From an uncultured Oscillospiraceae bacterium (GTDB lineage Bacteria; Bacillota; Clostridia; Oscillospirales; Ruminococcaceae): a stretch of DNA of 48,635 nucleotides. The notes beneath the pieces are model-generated. The model searched no databases, was not told where the DNA came from, and worked only from the letters and a program-made list of their open reading frames with translations. Both the position numbers and the translations under genes were made by a program. The stretch is taken from assembly GCA_949737515.1 (NCBI GenBank), contig CATJCP010000138.1, forward strand, positions 1 to 48,635, read 5' to 3'. Position 1 is the first letter of the stretch, and every line of letters begins with the position of its first letter. Shown here in pieces: positions 1-9,310 of this stretch.

Positions 1-1552
1 CGAACCAGCAGTCAATGACCTCCGGCACCCGTTTCATCTGTTTGCCGCACTTGGGGCAGGTGATGGTGACAGCATCAATATAGGGGCGGTGGAGCTCGAT
101 TTCATCAGGGCAGTTGGAGGACATCTCCTTCAGCTCTGCAATGCTGCCGATGGAATGGCGGTGGCCGCATTCACATTCCCAGATATTGAGGGGGGTTCCC
201 CAGTAGCGGTTGCGGCTGATGCCCCAGTCCTGGATGTTTTCCAGCCAGTCGCCAAAGCGGCCCTTGCCGATGCTCTCGGGGATCCAGTTGACGGTGTTGT
301 TGTTGTGGATCAGGTCCTCCTTGACAGCGGTCATCTTGATAAACCAGGAATCCCGGGCATAGTAGATCAGGGGGGTGCCGCACCGCCAGCAGTGGGGGTA
401 GCTGTGCTCAAACACCGGGGCGGAGAACAGCAGGCCCTTTTCCCTCAGCGCCTTTAAAATCTCCTTGTCCGCATCCTTGCAGAACATGCCGGCCCAGTCG
501 GTTTCCTTGGTCATCTGGCCCTTGTTGTCCACCAGCTGGACAAAGGGCAGGTCGTACTCCCGTCCCACGTTGGAGTCGTCTTCGCCAAAGGCCGGCGCAA
601 TATGAACAATGCCTGTGCCGTCGGTCAGGGTGACATAAGAGGCGCAGGTCACATACCAGCACTTTTCCTTGGGTTCCACAAAGCGGAACAGGGGCTCATA
701 TTCCCGGTGTTCCAGGTCCTTTCCGGTAAAGCGCTCCAAAACCGTGTAGCTGCCCTCGCCTAGGACGGTATCCGCCAGGGCCTCCGCCAGATAATAGGTG
801 TATTCGTCACATTTGACCTTGACATAGCTTTCCTTGGGGTTGACGCAGAGGGCCACGTTAGAGGGGAGCGTCCAGGGGGTGGTGGTCCAGGCCAGATAAT
901 AGGCGTCCTCTCCCTTTGCCTTAAACCGGGCAATGGCAGAGCGTTCCTTTACGTCTTTATAGCCCTGAGCCACTTCATGGCTGGAAAGGGGGGTGCCGCA
1001 CCGGGGACAGTAGGGGACAATCTTAAAGCCCTTGTACAGCAGTCCCTTGTCCCAGATTTTTTTCAGCGCCCACCATTCCGATTCGATATAATCGTTTTCA
1101 TAGGTGACATAGGGGTGGTCCATATCTGCCCAGAAGCCCACTGTGCCGGAGAAGTCTTCCCACATTCCCTTGTAGGTCCAGACGCTTTCCCGGCACTTTT
1201 TGATGAAGGGTTCCAGGCCATAGGCCTCAATCTGGTCCTTGCCGTCCAGGCCAAGGGCCTTTTCCACCTCCAGCTCTACCGGCAGGCCGTGGGTATCCCA
1301 TCCGGCCTTCCGAGGGACCATGTATCCCTTCATGGCCCGGTAGCGGGGAATCATGTCCTTAATAGCCCTGGTGAGGACATGGCCGATATGGGGCTTGCCG
1401 TTGGCTGTAGGCGGTCCGTCATAAAAGGTATAGGTTGGGCCGCCCTGACGCTGCTCCATGCTCTTTTGAAAGATTTTCCGATCCTGCCAGAACTTCAGAA
1501 CTTCCTTTTCTCGATCCTTAAAGTTCAGCTCAGTCGAGACTTTTTCATACAT
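1..1552 (-). CDS. ileS: Isoleucyl-tRNA synthetase, type 2 (5' part; gene runs off the left edge)
   Basis: Charges tRNA-Ile with isoleucine in the cytoplasm. About 517 N-terminal codons are present; the KMSKS loop and C-terminal zinc domain lie outside the window. Reading the minus strand gives [19 protein letters not shown], then a class I HIGH box ([10 protein letters not shown], about residues 52-61), WDTHGLPVE, a zinc-type [12 protein letters not shown] segment and the editing-domain motif TTPWTLPSN. The wording ([33 protein letters not shown]) matches the eukaryote-like type 2 IleRS subgroup rather than type 1. ATG at 1552 is chosen because GGAGG lies about 7 bases upstream. A T-box leader and a good promoter precede it. 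A complete C-terminus cannot be checked here. Confidence 0.95.
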   Translation of the reverse strand, partial: MYEKVSTELNFKDREKEVLKFWQDRKIFQKSMEQRQGGPTYTFYDGPPTANGKPHIGHVLTRAIKDMIPRYRAMKGYMVPRKAGWDTHGLPVELEVEKALGLDGKDQIEAYGLEPFIKKCRESVWTYKGMWEDFSGTVGFWADMDHPYVTYENDYIESEWWALKKIWDKGLLYKGFKIVPYCPRCGTPLSSHEVAQGYKDVKERSAIARFKAKGEDAYYLAWTTTPWTLPSNVALCVNPKESYVKVKCDEYTYYLAEALADTVLGEGSYTVLERFTGKDLEHREYEPLFRFVEPKEKCWYVTCASYVTLTDGTGIVHIAPAFGEDDSNVGREYDLPFVQLVDNKGQMTKETDWAGMFCKDADKEILKALREKGLLFSAPVFEHSYPHCWRCGTPLIYYARDSWFIKMTAVKEDLIHNNNTVNWIPESIGKGRFGDWLENIQDWGISRNRYWGTPLNIWECECGHRHSIGSIAELKEMSSNCPDEIELHRPYIDAVTITCPKCGKQMKRVPEVIDCWF

Positions 1553-1586
1553 TTTTTTGCCTCCGTTCTTTTCGTTCCATTTCCAC

Positions 1587-1880
1587 GAAAAAAGCCCCCG
1601 CCCCTTGTAAACAAGGACGGAAGGCTCCGCTGTACCACCTTTTTACAGCATACTGGATACCGGCGATGCGCTGGATTTGCCAGTTCGCTGGTTTGCTGGT
1701 ACCGTTTATATGCGCTCCCTGTAACGGGGGAATCCGGCAAGGGTTTACTGGGCCAATGGCCGTTCAGCCTGCAGCTCCAAGAGGGATTTTCGGCGTCAGG
1801 TACTAATATCGGGCTCCCACCGCTTCCCGATTCGCTGGGACGTTTCCAAGACGCTTACTGGCTCTGTCATCGCCTTTAAC
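1587..1880 (-). promoter_or_regulatory. T-box leader of ileS, isoleucine type
   Basis: A tRNA-sensing transcription-attenuation leader. On the minus strand the T-box core GGTGGTACAGCGGAG lies at 1625-1640 and is followed by a terminator hairpin (GCC..CCTTG/CAAGG..GGC, then six T) at 1587-1624. The NCCA-binding bulge reads TGGT, which pairs with an A73 discriminator, as expected for tRNA-Ile. The likely specifier sits in GAT-ATT-A, with ATT (Ile) at 1805-1807 followed by a purine. Uncharged tRNA-Ile should stabilise the antiterminator and let ileS be transcribed. The specifier assignment is by position and is less certain than the T-box itself. Confidence 0.9.
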
Positions 1881-1886
1881 AGTGTT

Positions 1887-1915
1887 ATAATACCATCATT
1901 TTATGTAAATTGCAA
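1887..1915 (-). promoter_or_regulatory. Promoter of ileS leader
   Basis: Minus-strand TTGCAA (1910-1915), 17-base spacer, TATTAT (1887-1892), directly upstream of the T-box leader. Sigma-A type. Confidence 0.75.
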
Positions 1916-2210
1916 GGGGGAGTTTCGGGGTTCTCAAAAAACCGGCAGATCCCGTTGCAACCCCATCCCCTTTATGGCGGATTCGGGTATGGTTCCGGTT
2001 GGGATGCGCCGCCCTGTACCAAAAAAAGCTTTTTATGTCAATTTGAGATATTTGTGCATTCTCAATTGGAGTTCAGTTCAAAAATGTCCGTGGGGGGGGG
2101 TACAGTTAATACAGTGCGTATAGATCTCATAGTAAAGCCATTGTCACTTTCAAAATATGTAAAACTTGACTATTATTTTTATTTGGAAAATAATTTTTTT
2201 ATGAAAGAGG
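1916..2210. other. AT-rich spacer between divergent ileS and lplB units
   Basis: No gene was recognised. The open stretches here lack ribosome binding sites and family features. It becomes strongly AT-rich towards 2160-2240, where the lplB promoter lies, and contains a run of eight or more G around 2091-2100. Confidence 0.5.
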
Positions 2211-2239
2211 TGGACAAATATAAAAAATAGGTGTATAAT
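2211..2239 (+). promoter_or_regulatory. Promoter of lplBCA operon
   Basis: TGGACA (2211-2216), 17-base spacer, TATAAT (2234-2239). It leaves a leader of about 200 bases before the lplB start at 2450. A short GTCC/GGAC hairpin at about 2350-2365 is visible in the leader, but no known riboswitch was recognised. Confidence 0.7.
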
Positions 2240-2449
2240 GTTTACAAGTTTCAGGGAGAATAGATAAATATTTTGTTTGGATCGCGAATAGAATTGAACT
2301 GATCTATATGTCTTTTACTGACAGATATTATATTCTGTTGGTTTTCAGCGTCCGTCCTGTGGGACATTTTTGAAAAGTTCTGTTCTTTGTAGAAGGACAG
2401 AGGGAAGGAAAGCTGATATAAAAATCCATCAATTGAAGGAGGGTCTTTA

Positions 2450-3403
2450 TTGAGTACGACCAATGCCCCGGTGGCAAAAAGAGAGAAAGGGATAAACTGG
2501 GCGCAGATCAGGCGCCGCCTGATCCGGGACTGGCAGCTTTACATTTTTGTGTTGCCGGCCCTGATATACTACATTGTATTTCACTATATGCCTCTGTACG
2601 GCATTCAGATCGCCTTTAAGGATTATAAGGCTGTCCTCGGGATTCAGGGGAGCGAATGGGTTGGGCTGAAGCATTTTAAAGAGTTCTTCGGTTCTTATCT
2701 GGCGTGGCCGCTGATTAAAAATACCCTTCTGCTCAACCTGTACGGCCTTCTCTGGAGCTTTCCCATTCCTGTGATTTTGGCGCTGTTCTTAAACCGCCTG
2801 GGCTCCGCTAAATTTAAGAAGTTCACCCAGACTGTTATCTATATTCCCCACTTTGTCTCCACAGTGGTTCTGGCTGGTATGCTGTACATCTTTCTGGATC
2901 CCACCAATGGTTTTATCAACATCCTGATCAGCGCCCTAGGTGGTACGCCCCAGTACTTTATGGCGGAGCCGGGATGGTTCCGGACTGTGTTCATTGCCTC
3001 GGCGGTGTGGCAGAGCTCCGGCTGGGGAACCATTATCTACATAGCCGCCCTGACGGCAGTGGACCAGGAGCTTTATGAATCCGCCAAGATCGACGGCGCT
3101 TCTATCCTCCAGCAGATATTCTTTATTGATCTGCCCACCATCGTCCCCATGGCCATGATGATGCTGATCCTCAACTCTGGGAGTATTATGAACGGCAATA
3201 TGCAGAAGACCCTTCTGCTCCAAACCGCAGGCAACAAGGCGACTTCCAATACCATTGGCGTGTATGTGTACACCATGGGCTTGACCAACGCCCAGTTCTC
3301 ATACACTGCGGCCATCGGGCTGTTCCAGAATGTTATCAGCTTTATTATGGTTATGACGGTCAATAAGATTACCAAAGAAGCCAGCTCTATCAGTATGTTC
3401 TAA
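2450..3403 (+). CDS. lplB: Oligosaccharide ABC transporter permease, LplB/YtcP type
   Basis: Membrane permease of a carbohydrate-uptake ABC importer (CUT1-like, LplB family), 317 residues. The family-typical N-terminus FHYMPLYGIQIAFKDY (about 44-59) follows the first membrane helix. About six helices are visible, and the cytoplasmic EAA loop that docks the ATPase is ELYESAKIDGAS (about 207-218). The start is TTG at 2450 with AAGGAGG 7 bases upstream; no in-frame ATG near it has a ribosome site. It is first of three genes with lplC and lplA. No ATPase is encoded nearby, so a shared MsmX-type ATPase is inferred. Substrate unknown; relatives take up pectin- or mannan-type oligosaccharides. Confidence 0.9.
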   Translation: MSTTNAPVAKREKGINWAQIRRRLIRDWQLYIFVLPALIYYIVFHYMPLYGIQIAFKDYKAVLGIQGSEWVGLKHFKEFFGSYLAWPLIKNTLLLNLYGLLWSFPIPVILALFLNRLGSAKFKKFTQTVIYIPHFVSTVVLAGMLYIFLDPTNGFINILISALGGTPQYFMAEPGWFRTVFIASAVWQSSGWGTIIYIAALTAVDQELYESAKIDGASILQQIFFIDLPTIVPMAMMMLILNSGSIMNGNMQKTLLLQTAGNKATSNTIGVYVYTMGLTNAQFSYTAAIGLFQNVISFIMVMTVNKITKEASSISMF

Positions 3404-3421
3404 GGAAAGGAGGCGTTCGGT

Positions 3422-4342
3422 TTGGCAAAGGAAAAGACTTCCACCCACATCAAGCTTACCCGCAGCGACCGGATCTTCACAGTCTGCAACTATTTTTTCT
3501 GGGGAATTATCCTTCTGATTGTCATATATCCCCTGTATCTGATCGTTATTTCCTCTGTGTCCGACCCATATGCCGTTCTCAACGGTGAAGTCCTCCTTTA
3601 TCCGGTGGATTTCTCCTGGATTGGATATGAGAAGATCATGAAGTATACCACCCTTTGGCGCAGCTATGGATGGGCGTTTGTGTACACCATCGGTGGAACT
3701 GCTATTGGTATCTTTTTCACTATGCTGCTGGCCTATGCCTTGTCCAACCGTTTTATCGGCAAGGGCTTGATCAACTTTATGATTGTGTTCACTATGTTCT
3801 TCAGCGGCGGCCTGATCCCCACCTTCCTGGTGATGCGGGACCTGGGGCTGTACAACAAGCCCATTATCATGGTTCTTATGGGTGCCATGAGTGTCTGGAA
3901 CACCATGATTGCCCGTACCTACATATCTTCTAACATCCCTCGGGAGCTGTATGAGGCAGCCTCCATTGACGGTTCGGACCATTTCCGGTACTTCTTCCGG
4001 ATTGTGCTTCCCCTTTCCGGCACCATCATCGCGGTGCTCAGCGTTTACTATGCGGTGGCCAAGTGGAACGATTACTTTACCGCTTTGGTATATCTGCGGG
4101 ACAACACCTATTGGCCCCTCCAGACCGTTCTCCGCCAGATACTGGCTTCCCTGACCGTTTCCGCCGGGGACGTAGCCGAGATGTTCGCGGACGACTATAC
4201 CGATGTGGCGGAGACCCTCCGTGTCTCCAATGTGGTAAAATACTGCGCTATTATCATCTCCACGGTTCCCGCTGTTATCCTCTACCTGTTTATGCAGGAG
4301 TACTTTGTCAAGGGCGTTATGATCGGTTCGGTAAAGGGATAA
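3422..4342 (+). CDS. lplC: Oligosaccharide ABC transporter permease, LplC type
   Basis: Second permease of the same importer, 306 residues with six predicted helices. The EAA loop reads ELYEAASIDGSDHFRYFF (about 175-192), and the N-terminal signature is YPLYLIVISSVSDPYAV after the first helix, both typical of LplC/YtcP. The start is TTG at 3422 behind AAAGGAGG; both permeases using TTG starts is unusual and may lower their expression relative to the ATG-started binding protein. It lies 18 bases after lplB, and lplA follows after 80 bases. It should form the heterodimeric membrane channel with LplB. Confidence 0.9.
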   Translation: MAKEKTSTHIKLTRSDRIFTVCNYFFWGIILLIVIYPLYLIVISSVSDPYAVLNGEVLLYPVDFSWIGYEKIMKYTTLWRSYGWAFVYTIGGTAIGIFFTMLLAYALSNRFIGKGLINFMIVFTMFFSGGLIPTFLVMRDLGLYNKPIIMVLMGAMSVWNTMIARTYISSNIPRELYEAASIDGSDHFRYFFRIVLPLSGTIIAVLSVYYAVAKWNDYFTALVYLRDNTYWPLQTVLRQILASLTVSAGDVAEMFADDYTDVAETLRVSNVVKYCAIIISTVPAVILYLFMQEYFVKGVMIGSVKG

Positions 4343-4422
4343 CACCACAAGCAAACGTTTAAAACGGCGCATCATTTTTGAATATACGCCGCAAATATAC
4401 ATTTCATTAAAGGAGGCTCCTT

Positions 4423-6093
4423 ATGAAACGCAAATTATCAGTATTATGTGCGACCATGCTTATCCTTGCACAATTGGCCGGCTGCTCCAGCGGTTCTTCC
4501 AGCAGCGCTTCCTCCAGCACAGGCGGCAGTTCTACTGCCAGTGCGGCGGGCGGCAGCACAGCTTCCGGCGGCAGCTCCACAGCTGCAGCTGATACCTCCA
4601 ACATGAATGAGATTGGGACAGTTCCCATTGTTAAGGAAAAGATCACCCTGAAAGCCATGCAGTACATCCGCGATACCGACGCCACCCAGATGGAAGGCCT
4701 TTGGTACGCCCAGAAGGTGGAAGAGGACACCAACATCCACATTGATTACACCCAGGTCAACCAGTCTGACTGGAGCACCCAGATGAACCTGATGTTCGCC
4801 TCCAACGACTATCCGGACATCATCGTCGACGCCAGCAGCCCCAAGGCCATCAACTCTGAAATTTACGGCGTTGACCAGAAAATCCTGGTTCCCCTTAACG
4901 ACCTGATTGATCAGTATATGCCCACCTATAAGGGCCGTCTGGATCAAGATCCCGCCCCCTGGTCCGGCTTGATCAAGAGCGACGGCAATATGTACGCCAT
5001 CGGCGCCATTGCGGACTACGGCTCCAACTGCGGCGGCGAGTTCTTCATCAACCAGACCTGGCTGACCAAACTGGGACTCTCTACCCCAACCACAACCGAG
5101 GAACTGTATCAGGTGCTCAGCGCCTTTGTCACCCAGGATCCCAATGGCAATGGCCAGAAGGACGAAATCGGTTATGAAGGCATCTTTGATGAGCTGACCA
5201 CTTATTTCTTCTTTATGTGGGGTATTCCTGAGCATTCCAGACACTTCTTCATTAACGACGACGCGAAGGTTACTTTCTGCCCGTCTATGGATGGTTACCG
5301 GGAAGCAGTGGAATACATGAACCGCCTGTACACCGAAGGCTTGATGGATCCTGCCACCATGACCCAGGACTCCAACTCCAAGATCTCCACCTACAACCAG
5401 AACAACGTAGGCCTGACCACCATGCACCGTCTGAAATCCATGGGTTGGGACGTTCTTCAGGAGGATATGGTTTTCTTGATGACTCCTGCGGCCCCTGGAC
5501 GTTCCCCCAAGCACTCCTCTGACCTTGCTACTGCCGGCGAACGTGTTTACTTTACCGTTGCCAACCAGCATCTGCCGGAAAGCGCTGCCTGGGTAGATTA
5601 TCAGCTGACCGACCAAGTGACCTTTGAAAGCTACTACGGGCCGGAAGGGACCCTGTGGAATTGGAACAGCGACGGCAAGTGCGAACTGGGACCGGCTGGC
5701 GACCAGGGCGTTATGGAATATGCGCTGGGCGTAAACGGAATGTACTATATGCCCTCCTGGTATTACAACACCGTATTTGAGCAACCCGATTACCGCGTTG
5801 AAAGAATTGAGTACTGCCAGCAGTATAAGGATGCCGGCTTTATTCTGAAATATCCGGATGAATATTGCCTGAACCTGTCCCCCATTACAGCGGACAACCA
5901 GAATAAGATCAACCAGATCTATGTAAACCTGGAGACCCTGTATGATGAGGCGGTTGCGGATATGATCATGCACGGCGTGACAGACGACAAGTGGAATTCT
6001 TTCCAGGACCGTCTGAAGGCCGCGGGCAGCGAGGAGTATATCTCCCTGTATCAGGAAGCTCTGGATGAATTCCTGTCAAGAACTGCCGGTTAA
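4423..6093 (+). CDS. lplA: Extracellular solute-binding lipoprotein, LplA/YtcQ type
   Basis: Substrate-binding lipoprotein of the LplBC importer, 556 residues, the usual length for this long family. The signal peptide ends in the lipobox LAGC (Cys about 21), followed by a low-complexity Ser/Gly/Ala linker of about 40 residues that tethers the domain to the membrane. Further on are EF-hand-like DPNGNGQKDEIGYE (about 246-259) and many exposed aromatic residues typical of sugar binders. ATG at 4423 has AAAGGAGG upstream. The gene is closed by a strong terminator at 6184. The Asp-rich DPNGNGQKDE loop is a likely calcium site, as in other LplA relatives. Ligand cannot be read from sequence. Confidence 0.9.
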   Translation: MKRKLSVLCATMLILAQLAGCSSGSSSSASSSTGGSSTASAAGGSTASGGSSTAAADTSNMNEIGTVPIVKEKITLKAMQYIRDTDATQMEGLWYAQKVEEDTNIHIDYTQVNQSDWSTQMNLMFASNDYPDIIVDASSPKAINSEIYGVDQKILVPLNDLIDQYMPTYKGRLDQDPAPWSGLIKSDGNMYAIGAIADYGSNCGGEFFINQTWLTKLGLSTPTTTEELYQVLSAFVTQDPNGNGQKDEIGYEGIFDELTTYFFFMWGIPEHSRHFFINDDAKVTFCPSMDGYREAVEYMNRLYTEGLMDPATMTQDSNSKISTYNQNNVGLTTMHRLKSMGWDVLQEDMVFLMTPAAPGRSPKHSSDLATAGERVYFTVANQHLPESAAWVDYQLTDQVTFESYYGPEGTLWNWNSDGKCELGPAGDQGVMEYALGVNGMYYMPSWYYNTVFEQPDYRVERIEYCQQYKDAGFILKYPDEYCLNLSPITADNQNKINQIYVNLETLYDEAVADMIMHGVTDDKWNSFQDRLKAAGSEEYISLYQEALDEFLSRTAG

Positions 6094-6183
6094 TTCTCAG
6101 CGAATATCAGAGAAGTTTTCTGAAGCTTGTAGTGTTACAGCTGTAAAGTGAAGTATGCTCAGGAAGTGTCGTTCCTGAACCAG

Positions 6184-6225
6184 GCGGCACAGCCCCGTTG
6201 CAAGGGCTGTGCCGCTCTTTTGTTT
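6184..6225 (+). terminator. Rho-independent terminator after lplA
   Basis: Perfect 12-bp stem GCGGCACAGCCC/GGGCTGTGCCGC (6184-6215) with an 8-base loop, followed by TCTTTTGTTTT. Confidence 0.9.
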
Positions 6226-6285
6226 TCCGCCCTGTTTCCATAGGCGCAGTCAGGGCTGTCTTTTGGATTTCCAGCAAAAAAACTA

Positions 6286-6313
6286 TTGACAATTAAAAAG
6301 AAGTATTTATAAT
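6286..6313 (+). promoter_or_regulatory. Promoter of the TrpXYZ-like operon
   Basis: TTGACA (6286-6291), 16-base spacer, TATAAT (6308-6313), 86 bases before the start codon. No T-box or other known leader is present between promoter and gene. Confidence 0.8.
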
Positions 6314-6398
6314 AATACTAGGAAATTCGCATTGCCCCTTTAAAGCTTTTTACTGGTAAAGCAAAATCCTATTTTATTGTCTATTGGAGGTTTATCTC

Positions 6399-7430
6399 AT
6401 GAGCAAATTGCGTAAACTAGCGGCAGGCGTCCTCGCCCTGGCTATGACCTTTTCCTTTGCGGCCTGTAATTCCGGCGGTGGGAGCTCTAGCGGTGCAGCG
6501 CCTTCCAATTCTGCCTCTGCCCCTTCTGGGGAGAAGAAGCAGATCGGTATCATCCAGCTGATGGATCACCCTGCCCTCAACGCCGCCCACGATGGCTTTG
6601 TGGCCGCCCTGGAGGAAAAGGGTTATAAGGATGGAGAGAATATTGCCATCGTCTATCAGAACGGACAGGGTGATACCAATAATCTGTCCACCATTGCGGA
6701 CAAGTTTGTCGGCGATAAAGTCGATCTGGTTTTGGCCATTGCAACCCCGGCAGCTCAGGCTGTAGCAGGTAAGACCAAGGATATCCCCATTATTGCCACC
6801 GCTGTAACCGATTTTGCGGAGGCTGGCTTGGTGGAATCCAACGACAAGCCCGGAACCAATGTCTCCGGAACCAATGATATGAACCCCATTGAGGCACAAT
6901 TTGACTTGATGTTCCAGCTCTGCCCGGAAGTTAAGACCGTCGGTTTCCTGTATAACTCCAGCGAGGACAACTCCCGCCTCCAGGTGGACATAGCAAAGGC
7001 CCTTCTGGATGCCAAGGGCATACAGTACGTAGAACGCACGGTTGCCAGCACCAACGATGTGCAGCAGGCCACCACCTCCATTGTGACAGAATGCGACGCC
7101 ATTTATCTCCCTACTGATAATGTTTTCGCATCTTCCATGCCCATTGTCAGCTCCATTGCCATAGAAAACAAGACTCCCGTTATCTGCGGTGAGTCCGGCA
7201 TGGTAGAGGGTGGCGGTCTGGCTACCTTGGGTATTAACTACTTCAATATCGGTCATCAGGCGGGACTAATGGCCCTGCGTATTCTGGAGGAGGGTGCTGA
7301 CATTACCCAAATGGCCGTTGAATCCTCCACCGATTATGACTTCTGCATCAATGGCGAGACGGCGGAAGCCATCGGCGTTGCTATTCCGGAGGATTTGAAG
7401 CAGTATATCATTACCCCCTCCGCATCCTGA
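6399..7430 (+). CDS. ABC transporter substrate-binding lipoprotein, TrpX-like (PF04392 family)
   Basis: Ligand-binding lipoprotein of an ABC importer, 343 residues. Lipobox FAAC (Cys 23) is followed by a Gly/Ser linker; then IGIIQLMDHPALNAAHDGF, GDKVDLVLAIATPAAQA and PIIATAVTDFAEAGLV, all typical of the ABC_sub_bind family, which folds like periplasmic-binding protein type 1. ATG at 6399 is preferred over an upstream in-frame ATG because TTGGAGG precedes it by 7 bases. A permease and ATPase of matching type follow. The Streptococcus TrpXYZ relatives are linked to tryptophan, but other members may carry different ligands, so specificity is not claimed. A terminator lies between this gene and the permease. 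Confidence 0.88.
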   Translation: MSKLRKLAAGVLALAMTFSFAACNSGGGSSSGAAPSNSASAPSGEKKQIGIIQLMDHPALNAAHDGFVAALEEKGYKDGENIAIVYQNGQGDTNNLSTIADKFVGDKVDLVLAIATPAAQAVAGKTKDIPIIATAVTDFAEAGLVESNDKPGTNVSGTNDMNPIEAQFDLMFQLCPEVKTVGFLYNSSEDNSRLQVDIAKALLDAKGIQYVERTVASTNDVQQATTSIVTECDAIYLPTDNVFASSMPIVSSIAIENKTPVICGESGMVEGGGLATLGINYFNIGHQAGLMALRILEEGADITQMAVESSTDYDFCINGETAEAIGVAIPEDLKQYIITPSAS

Positions 7431-7494
7431 ATGGCGATAGAATAACTTCCAAGAAGTTGACCGTTATACAAAATAGCTGTCTCTTATAAGCAAA

Positions 7495-7526
7495 GCTGTC
7501 CTGTTTTTTGACAGGACAGCCTTTTG
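7495..7526 (+). terminator. Intra-operon terminator between binding protein and permease
   Basis: Perfect 10-bp stem GCTGTCCTGT/ACAGGACAGC (7495-7520) followed by CTTTTG. The T-run is short, so partial readthrough is likely. No clear second promoter is seen before the permease. Confidence 0.75.
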
Positions 7527-7575
7527 CATTCTTTTATGCTTGACATTTGAATTGAAAAAAAGGGAGAGTCATCTC

Positions 7576-8481
7576 ATGCTGGACATTATTTTAGGCGCTG
7601 TCGCCCTGGGGCTGTTGTGGGCAATTATGGCCTTAGGGGTTTATCTTACTTATCGCATTCTCGATGTGGCGGATCTGACCGTGGAGGGGACCATCGCTCT
7701 GGGCGGGGCAGTGGCTGCCCGTTTGATCAGCGGCGGCATGAACCCATGGTTAGCCACTTTGATTGCCCTGGCCGCCGGACTGCTGGGTGGATTGTGTACC
7801 GGTCTGCTTCACACCAAGCTGAAGATTCCCGCCCTGCTATCCGGCATCCTAACCATGATCGCCCTGTATTCCATCAATCTGCGGGTTATGGGGAAATCCA
7901 ATATACCCCTGCTGCGGGTCAAAACCGTCTATTCCCCCCTTCAGGATATAGGGCTTTCCGGGGCGCTTCCCAGCCTGATTGTAGGAATTATTGTTGTTGT
8001 GGTGGTGGCGGTTATCATCTATTGGTTCTTCGGCACAGAGATAGGCTCCGCCATCCGTGCCACAGGCAACAACCAGAACATGGCCCGCGCCCAGGGGATC
8101 AACACCTCTAATATGATCATTTTGGGCCTGGTGATTTCCAATGGTTTGGTAGCCCTTTCCGGGGCGCTGATCGCCCAGTACCAGTCCTTTGCTGATGTGC
8201 AGATGGGCACAGGCTCTATTGTCATTGGCCTAGCTTCACTGATCATAGGCGAGGTGCTGTTCGGGACCCGCACCTTTAAGCGGACTCTGGTTTCAGTCAG
8301 CTTGGGTGCAATCATTTACCGGATCATCATTGCCCTGGTGCTCAAGGCAGGTATGGACGCCAATGATTTGAAGCTGTTTACCGCTGTAACGGTGGCGATC
8401 TGCCTGTCCATGCCCATGATCAAGCCCGCTGTAGCAGGGCTCTTCCATCCGGGGGACAGGAAAACAGAGGGAGGAAAGTGA
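7576..8481 (+). CDS. ABC transporter permease, TrpY-like (BPD_transp_2)
   Basis: Integral-membrane permease of the importer whose binding protein precedes it, 301 residues with eight or nine hydrophobic segments. The N-terminal stretch ALGVYLTYRILDVADLTVEG and the later GTEIGSAIRATGNNQNMARA (EAA-like docking loop, about 155-174) are characteristic of this LivH/RbsC-related family. ATG at 7576 is chosen: GGGAG lies about 9 bases upstream, whereas an earlier in-frame TTG has no ribosome site. It lies one base before the start of the ATPase gene. Transport direction is inferred as import from the lipoprotein partner. Confidence 0.88.
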   Translation: MLDIILGAVALGLLWAIMALGVYLTYRILDVADLTVEGTIALGGAVAARLISGGMNPWLATLIALAAGLLGGLCTGLLHTKLKIPALLSGILTMIALYSINLRVMGKSNIPLLRVKTVYSPLQDIGLSGALPSLIVGIIVVVVVAVIIYWFFGTEIGSAIRATGNNQNMARAQGINTSNMIILGLVISNGLVALSGALIAQYQSFADVQMGTGSIVIGLASLIIGEVLFGTRTFKRTLVSVSLGAIIYRIIIALVLKAGMDANDLKLFTAVTVAICLSMPMIKPAVAGLFHPGDRKTEGGK

Positions 8482-8482
8482 T

Positions 8483-9280
8483 ATGATGCTGGACATGAAC
8501 CAGGTTTATAAAACCTTTAACGCAGGTACCATCAATGAGAAAAAAGCTTTGACAGGGCTGGATATCCATCTGCAGGAGGGCGATTTTGTACAGGTGATCG
8601 GCGGCAACGGAGCGGGAAAGTCCACCATGCTCAACTGCCTGGCTGGGATGTTTCCAATCGACCGGGGCTCCATCCAGATTGATGGGCAGGATGTAACCCG
8701 TCTGCCGGAGTTTAAGCGGGCTAAGCTGATTGGGAGGGTGTTCCAGGACCCCATGATGGGCACTGCCGCCAATATGAACATTGAGGAAAACCTGGCCCTT
8801 GCCCTGCGGCGGGGGGAAAAGAGGACTTTGAGGTGGGGTGTTACCAACAAGGAACGGGAGCGCTACCACGAGCTGCTGAAGACCCTGGGGCTGGGTTTGG
8901 AGGATCGTATGACCAATAAGGTGGGCCTTTTGTCCGGGGGACAGCGGCAGGCGCTCACCCTGCTGATGGCCACCTTGCAGAAGCCCCGCATCCTCCTTTT
9001 GGACGAACATACTGCGGCCCTGGATCCCCAGACCGCTGCAAAGGTGCTGGAGCTTTCTGAAAAGATCATCTCCGAAAATCATCTCACCGCAATGATGGTC
9101 ACCCACAACATGAAGGACGCCATTGTCCATGGAAACCGGCTGGTGATGATGCAGGATGGGCACATCATCCTGGATATCGCCGGGGAGGAGAAAAAACACC
9201 TCACAGTAGAGGCTTTGCTGGAGAAGTTTGCCCAGGTCAGCGGCAGCGAGCTGGCCAATGACCGGATGCTGCTTTCATAG
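8483..9280 (+). CDS. ABC transporter ATP-binding protein, TrpZ-like
   Basis: Cytoplasmic ATPase that powers the preceding binding protein/permease pair, 265 residues. Walker A GGNGAGKST (about 40-48), Q-loop RVFQDPMMG, signature LSGGQRQALTL, Walker B ILLLDEHTAALDPQ and the switch His in MMVTHNMKDA are all present, so it should be active. Start ATG at 8483, one base after the permease stop, with GGGAGGAAAG upstream; a second ATG follows directly at 8486. The long insert after the Q-loop (NLALALRRGEKRTLRWGV) is usual for this subfamily. It ends the operon. Confidence 0.92.
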   Translation: MMLDMNQVYKTFNAGTINEKKALTGLDIHLQEGDFVQVIGGNGAGKSTMLNCLAGMFPIDRGSIQIDGQDVTRLPEFKRAKLIGRVFQDPMMGTAANMNIEENLALALRRGEKRTLRWGVTNKERERYHELLKTLGLGLEDRMTNKVGLLSGGQRQALTLLMATLQKPRILLLDEHTAALDPQTAAKVLELSEKIISENHLTAMMVTHNMKDAIVHGNRLVMMQDGHIILDIAGEEKKHLTVEALLEKFAQVSGSELANDRMLLS

Positions 9281-9310
9281 GGTGCTTTTGCCATAGTTTG
9301 AGAAAACAAA

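Noticed and set aside
3299-4402. Minus-strand frame of 367 residues inside lplC
   Set aside because: Antisense shadow of a permease with conserved motifs; composition His/Gly/Asp-rich as expected for such shadows.
4444-5973. Minus-strand frame of 509 residues inside lplA
   Set aside because: Antisense to a clear solute-binding lipoprotein; its sequence has no family features and starts without a ribosome site.
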